Source: PALSA-693 sp963780345
GTDB lineage: Bacteria > Actinomycetota > Acidimicrobiia > Acidimicrobiales > Palsa-688
Direction of reading: 5' to 3'
Assembly: GCA_963780345.1 (NCBI GenBank)
Contig: CAWABU010000007.1
Location: 1-64,000 of the forward strand
DNA: 64,000 nucleotides
The translations under genes were made by a program, and so were the position numbers. Shown here piece by piece: positions 60,501 to 64,000 of the stretch (position 1 is the stretch's first letter; the number at the start of each line of letters is the position of its first letter). The notes beneath the pieces are model-generated. The model worked only from the letters and a program-made list of their open reading frames with translations, did no database searches and had not been told where the DNA came from.

Positions 60501-60635
60501 CTATGACTCCAGCCCGAGGTCTCGGCCGGGGTAGCGCGGCGGCGCGAGAGTGAGTTGCAGACGCGGGTCCTCCAGGAGTACCTGATCGGCAATCTGCCCC
60601 CTGTGTCCTGCTTCCGGCAGCCTCCCCATGGCCAT
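60501..60635 (-). CDS. Short ORF of unknown function
   Basis: 44 residues (MAMGRLPEAGHRGQIADQVL, then LEDPRLQLTLAPPRYPGRDL). Coding-like, possibly the tail of a lost gene. No family recognised. Confidence 0.3.
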   Translation of the reverse strand: MAMGRLPEAGHRGQIADQVLLEDPRLQLTLAPPRYPGRDLGLES

Positions 60636-60979
60636 AATGTCGGCCCTCGCCGGCGTTTGCGGACGGTGTGTCCGCAAGATTCGGGGGCGACCTGACGCAA
60701 CGTTATGGGCGACGGTTCCGCGCTCCGAAGTAGTAGCTGCACGGACGTCCCCATCCTTCTGATCGGGACGCCAGTGCCGGCGAGCGCAGCCCGCGGCCCG
60801 TCCCGATCGGGCACTGCGTCCACCGATCGCCGCTGGCAGGGACAGGATGGTCGCAACCCCTGTCTGGGGTACTGATCAGCGACGCGATCGCCCGGGAGGG
60901 GCCGATGCCGACCGCGGATCGGCAGCATCTCGACAGTTGGGAGGAAGGGCTGCGCCTGCGGCTGCCACCGCTGACCAGG
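60636..60979. other. Intergenic region, nothing recognised
   Basis: No supported gene. Confidence 0.4.
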
Positions 60980-61279
60980 CTAGCCAGGGCTCCCATGTTG
61001 GCGGCTGTAGTCCTCGACTTGCTGACTCCAGTGCGTCCCGGTTTCGAGTCGGTGCAGGCTGCCGTCTTGGCGGTCGACTAGCAGCGGCGCCACTCCGATC
61101 GCTACCGCACCCCCGTCACCGGTCGAGAGGTAGTCGCGCGACTGCAGGAAGAACACCCAGCCTACGGGACGCTCGACCGTCGCCAGCTCCCAGACCACGA
61201 GCTCGATGCCGCCTTCTCGGGAAAGCCGGGCCGCGTAGAGCTGCGAGAGCGCGAGGGCGGCGGGGTAGTCGATCATCAT
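60980..61279 (-). CDS. Imm35-family immunity protein
   Basis: 99 residues: MMIDYPAALALSQLYAARLS, then GIELVVWELATVERPVGWVF, FLQSRDYLSTGDGGAVAIGV and APLLVDRQDGSLHRLETGTH. The pattern E-R-P-x-GWVFF-x-QS-R-x-YL, followed by APLLVDR-x-x-G, is the Imm35 (YrhB-like) immunity fold of polymorphic toxin loci. Its ATG overlaps the toxin stop (ATGA at 61276-61279), so toxin and antidote are translationally coupled. It would neutralise the adjacent toxin in the cytoplasm. Confidence 0.78.
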   Translation of the reverse strand: MMIDYPAALALSQLYAARLSREGGIELVVWELATVERPVGWVFFLQSRDYLSTGDGGAVAIGVAPLLVDRQDGSLHRLETGTHWSQQVEDYSRQHGSPG

Positions 61280-61825
61280 GGAGATGTTCGACAGAACTGG
61301 ATATCGGTCGCGCGACCAAACGACTCCCGGCCGATGGCACCAATGGGAGAACCGCCGATGCGACCGGTCTGGCCGTCGAGAAAAACCACGCCGCCATCGA
61401 TATTGGCAGCATTGAAGGCGTGTCCGATCCGACCGTCAGAGATGTAGATGACCCCGCGGACCGGGTCCCTCAGCCAGCAGTTCCCGGCGAATCTCCACGA
61501 AGCCCGTTTTCACGAAGTCACGGCCGAAGTACTCGCCAAGCGATTCCAACGACTCTGTGCCGCCAGCCACGGCAACGTCGGCCCGCCCTGCGAGCAGGTT
61601 GTCCACGGCCTTAGAGCACTCGTTGCAATTGAGCGCATAGCGTTCGGGGTTAACGTCACGGATGAGCTCGTGGACCGGGGCGCCCCGCGCCGACCCCGCC
61701 TCGATCCGTCCCAGCGCGCTCGCTGCAGGCGAAGGATCGAGCTCGGCACCGGTGCTCAGGGCGCTAGTGAGTCGCAGAAGTGCCTTTTGTTGGTACGAGT
61801 TGGTGTGCGGTGAGGGCCGGTCTCA
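61276..61825 (-). pseudogene. Papain-fold (Tox-PL-like) toxin C-terminal domain, frameshifted and truncated
   Basis: The frame reads GAELDPSPAASALGRIEAGS, VHELIRDVNPERYALNCNEC, SKAVDNLLAGRADVAVAGGT, then after an indel near 61455 GVIYISDGRIGHAFNAANID and GGVVFLDGQTGRIGGSPI. The Cys (NCNEC), His (GHAFN) and Asp/Gln (LDGQTG) triad fits the papain-like deamidase/peptidase toxins found at polymorphic toxin C-termini. It lacks its N-terminal delivery region because transposase sequence lies directly upstream. The Imm35 gene follows by ATGA overlap. Confidence 0.68.
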
Positions 61826-61989
61826 GAGTGGCAGGTGGTGGCGTGATGCTTGGGAGCGGCTTGGTGGGTGTTAGTGGTGGTGTGAGGAGGTGGTGACGGT
61901 CTGGCGGGCGGCTCAGGCGGCCTGGGTGAGTGGGGTGGGTTGGCGAGGGCGCCGAGTACGTCAAGACGGCAGGTCTTGGCCACCGTGGC

Positions 61990-63350
61990 GGCCATGAAGC
62001 TTTGATGTTTGGTTTTCCGTCGGCCCGGTAGCGGGCTTGGCGCTGCCCAGGTCTGCAGATGGTCGATCTTTGTTCAATTGGACTGGTTGGCAGAAGGACT
62101 TGATTTCCGGGTGATGGTTGGTGGTCGGGCCCGTCCAGGCGCTGGTGATGCAGGCCGACAAAAACGGTTCGCCGCCGGGTGGCGGTGGAGGAGGTGGAGG
62201 TGGCGACTCGGTCCCCTCGAGCCAGCAGGAGAACGGCGGCCCGATGTCGTGGCGGGGTGGGCGTCGGCGCCAGCTCCGCCGCAGGGGACCTCGCCGGCGT
62301 CGCAGTCGACGATAGTCGTCGCGGCGGCCCGTTCCTCGCGCGGCCGCCAGGTCATGCCCCCGTTGCTCGATACCGGCGTGCAGGTCCCCGTCGGAGTAGG
62401 CCATGTCGCCTACCACGGTGGCGATGGTCAGCCCCGGCACCGATGCAGATGGTCGAGCAGGGGCAGGGCGGCCTCGCCGTCGGCGGCGTTGCCGGCCCGC
62501 CGTCCACCCCCAGTACCAGTTCGGACGCCTCGTCGGTGATGACGTCCATCTTGTGGCCGTCGAAGCGGCGGCTGGCGCTCTTGCGGCCGTGGCGCATCTC
62601 CGGGTCGGACACACTGACGATCCGATCCGGGGCCATCTTCCGGTAGTCGTCTCCCCGTCGCCGCCGCCGTCGGGGTCGGGCTCGGTGTCGGCCTCGATGA
62701 CCTGGGCCAACAGCCCCACCGGCTCGGCCACCGCCGGGTCGCTGACCTCGGCCAGCTCGGCCATGACCAGCCGGGCCGCCCCCACCAGCATCCCCAGATG
62801 CTCCCGGCGAGCGGCAGGATCCTGCCAGTCGATACTGCTGGCCCCGCAAAACGGTTCCGCCGCCCGCCGAGCCGACCGGGACAGCCGGTCCCCGCTGGCC
62901 CGGGCCGCCTGGCGCAAAACCCCCGGATCAGCTCATAGCTATCGGCCACCGCCCCCGCCCCACACCGGCGAGCTGTCGATGATGGCCGTCAGCCGACCTT
63001 GAAGATCCCCGCCTGGACCGCCTTAGCCAGCGTCGCCTCGACAGCCGGTTATCGGCGTCATGGGCGATCATGCGGGCCCGCATCAAACTGAACGTGCGAG
63101 GGGCGATCCCCTCGAATCGTCATCGACGCCCATGGCCGCCTCCAATCGGCGTCCACCGGTTGCCGCGACGCTCCGCGTTCCACGGGGTGCGTCATGAGTG
63201 GCGCACAACATGGCCCGCACCATCACCGACGGCGGGATCGACGGCCGCCCCATCCCACCGAGTACAACCCGGCGAATCGTCATCGCCGAAGACCTCGTGG
63301 CCATGATCGGCCAGCCGCTGATAAAACGAGCCCTTGGTCACCAGATGGCG
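61990..63350 (-). mobile_element. IS1182-type transposase remnant
   Basis: Several minus-strand frames give pieces of one DDE transposase in order. The N-terminus is GMGRPSIPPSVMVRAMLCAT and AAMGVDDDSRG. The middle is SIDWQDPAARREHLGMLVGA and LVMAELAEVSDPAVAEPVGL. The catalytic part is DRIVSVSDPEMRHGRKSASR, RFDGHKMDVITDEASELVLG and VVGDMAYSDGDLH. At least five frameshifts separate them. It lies between the toxin C-terminal domain and a partial ORF, so it probably inserted into or recombined with the toxin gene. Terminal inverted repeats were not found. Confidence 0.7.
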
Positions 63351-63429
63351 GCGCATCACCCAGTCCCAAAACGAACCCTGACATCAACCCTACCCAACAC
63401 ACCCCAAAGTCCACCGCCCGCCACCCAAA

Positions 63430-64000
63430 GTGGGGGACCCCCACCGAAGCCGGACTAGGAGCCGGCGAGGCGCCAGGAGCTGGCGGGGTGCCAACTGGCC
63501 CATCGGGCCAGATTGGTCGGTTGAGAATGCCGGCGCGCCGCGCCCCCTCCTCGGCCGCGACGACCTCACCGGAGGTGTAGCCGCCCCCCGCCAGCACGTC
63601 GACTGGCTTGCCCGCGACGGTGCGCTCGTAGAGCGCCCGGTTGTAGACATCCTGCCACCGCTGGCTCCACTGGATGTCCTGATGCTTCAGCCACGTGTCG
63701 AGGACGAAGCCTTGCTCCCGCACATTCTCCGAGCGACCGACCACGACCCGCTCAGCGTCGACGACGTCTCGAGCCAGCTGTTGCTCCAATCGGGAGGCCG
63801 TCGTGAGCTCCACGGACCGCCAGCCCGCCTGCGACTCCGAGGTGACCGCCCATGACGGGGTGAATCCGGGAGCCTCAGCGGCCCCGACCCGGACACCACT
63901 CGCTGCCGCGGCCTCCGCTTCACGTCCGGCCGCTGATACGACCGACCGTTCTGTACCGGCGGCCACGCCGGCCGCCGCGGCCTCGCCGGCCGCCGCGGCC
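63430..64000 (-). CDS. Partial hypothetical protein, possibly upstream part of the toxin
   Basis: An open frame continues past the right edge of the window. It reads AAGTERSVVSAAGREAEAAA, LTTASRLEQQLARDVVDAER, VLDTWLKHQDIQWSQRWQDV, YNRALYERTVAGKPVDVLAG, then a Pro/Ala linker before the IS region. The Ala-rich start and proline linker would suit a polymorphic toxin stalk, but no delivery domain is seen. The link to the toxin is inferred from position and strand only. Coding beyond about 63430 is probably IS sequence. Confidence 0.45.

Noticed and set aside
62160..62225. GGT/GGA-rich run that could be a tandem repeat
   Set aside because: It is a short imperfect low-complexity stretch inside decayed transposase sequence with no defined unit.

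Overview
The window is GC-rich DNA from an actinobacterium. The evidence is the gene families present: ANTAR-domain regulators, an actinobacterial-style MobF relaxase, LLM-class (F420-type) oxidoreductase, GH15 trehalase/glucoamylase-like enzyme, DUF3500, winged-helix and STAS/HATPase partner-switching proteins. Acidimicrobiia or a related soil/water lineage is a guess. No complete tRNA, rRNA or CRISPR array was seen.

Bases 1 to about 34,724 look like one integrated mobile element. A 21-bp sequence at 1-21 recurs at 34704-34724. At the right copy it directly follows the 3' half of a tRNA-Gly(GCC) gene, anticodon loop to CCA, with no 5' half. Base 1 therefore sits at the CCA end of what should be the intact tRNA-Gly just outside the window. 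The left end carries a tyrosine integrase, excisionase-like HTH proteins, an XRE regulator, a winged-helix gene and a frameshifted MobF relaxase. No coupling protein or type IV secretion genes were recognised, so the element is better described as mobilizable (IME) than self-transmissible.

The cargo is dominated by protein-quality and stress-signalling genes: Hsp20, two SPFH proteins (one paired with NfeD), full-length ClpC, a group-2 sigma-70 factor, an ECF-like sigma factor, a HATPase anti-sigma-like protein, a STAS protein, two GAF-ANTAR proteins and a universal stress protein. This recalls the transmissible stress-tolerance loci of Enterobacteriaceae, with a different gene set. The palindrome core TTCTAGAA occurs upstream of hsp20, upstream of a winged-helix regulator, and in a decayed second copy of the hsp20 promoter. 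Between these genes lie fragments of IS3, IS110, alcohol dehydrogenase, RibD-type reductase, LuxR, response-regulator and DUF3500 genes.

Right of 34,724 a second integrase remnant fused to an IS110 fragment suggests an older insertion at the same tRNA. It is followed by an intact IS110, SnoaL-like proteins, a large LuxR (LAL-type) regulator diverging from a methyltransferase, an hxlR/SnoaL/LLM divergent unit with a likely operator, a NarL-type two-component system, DUF3500, EthD-like and GH15 proteins, an aldo/keto reductase, an SDR and a MOSC protein. The window ends in a papain-fold-like toxin and Imm35 immunity pair broken up by a decayed IS1182-type transposase.

Many genes carry single-base indels (relaxase, winged-helix genes, HATPase, histidine kinase, response regulator, LLM, MOSC, SDR, toxin), while clpC, the LuxR regulator and the GH15 gene are intact. 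Sequencing error and real decay cannot be separated from the sequence alone.
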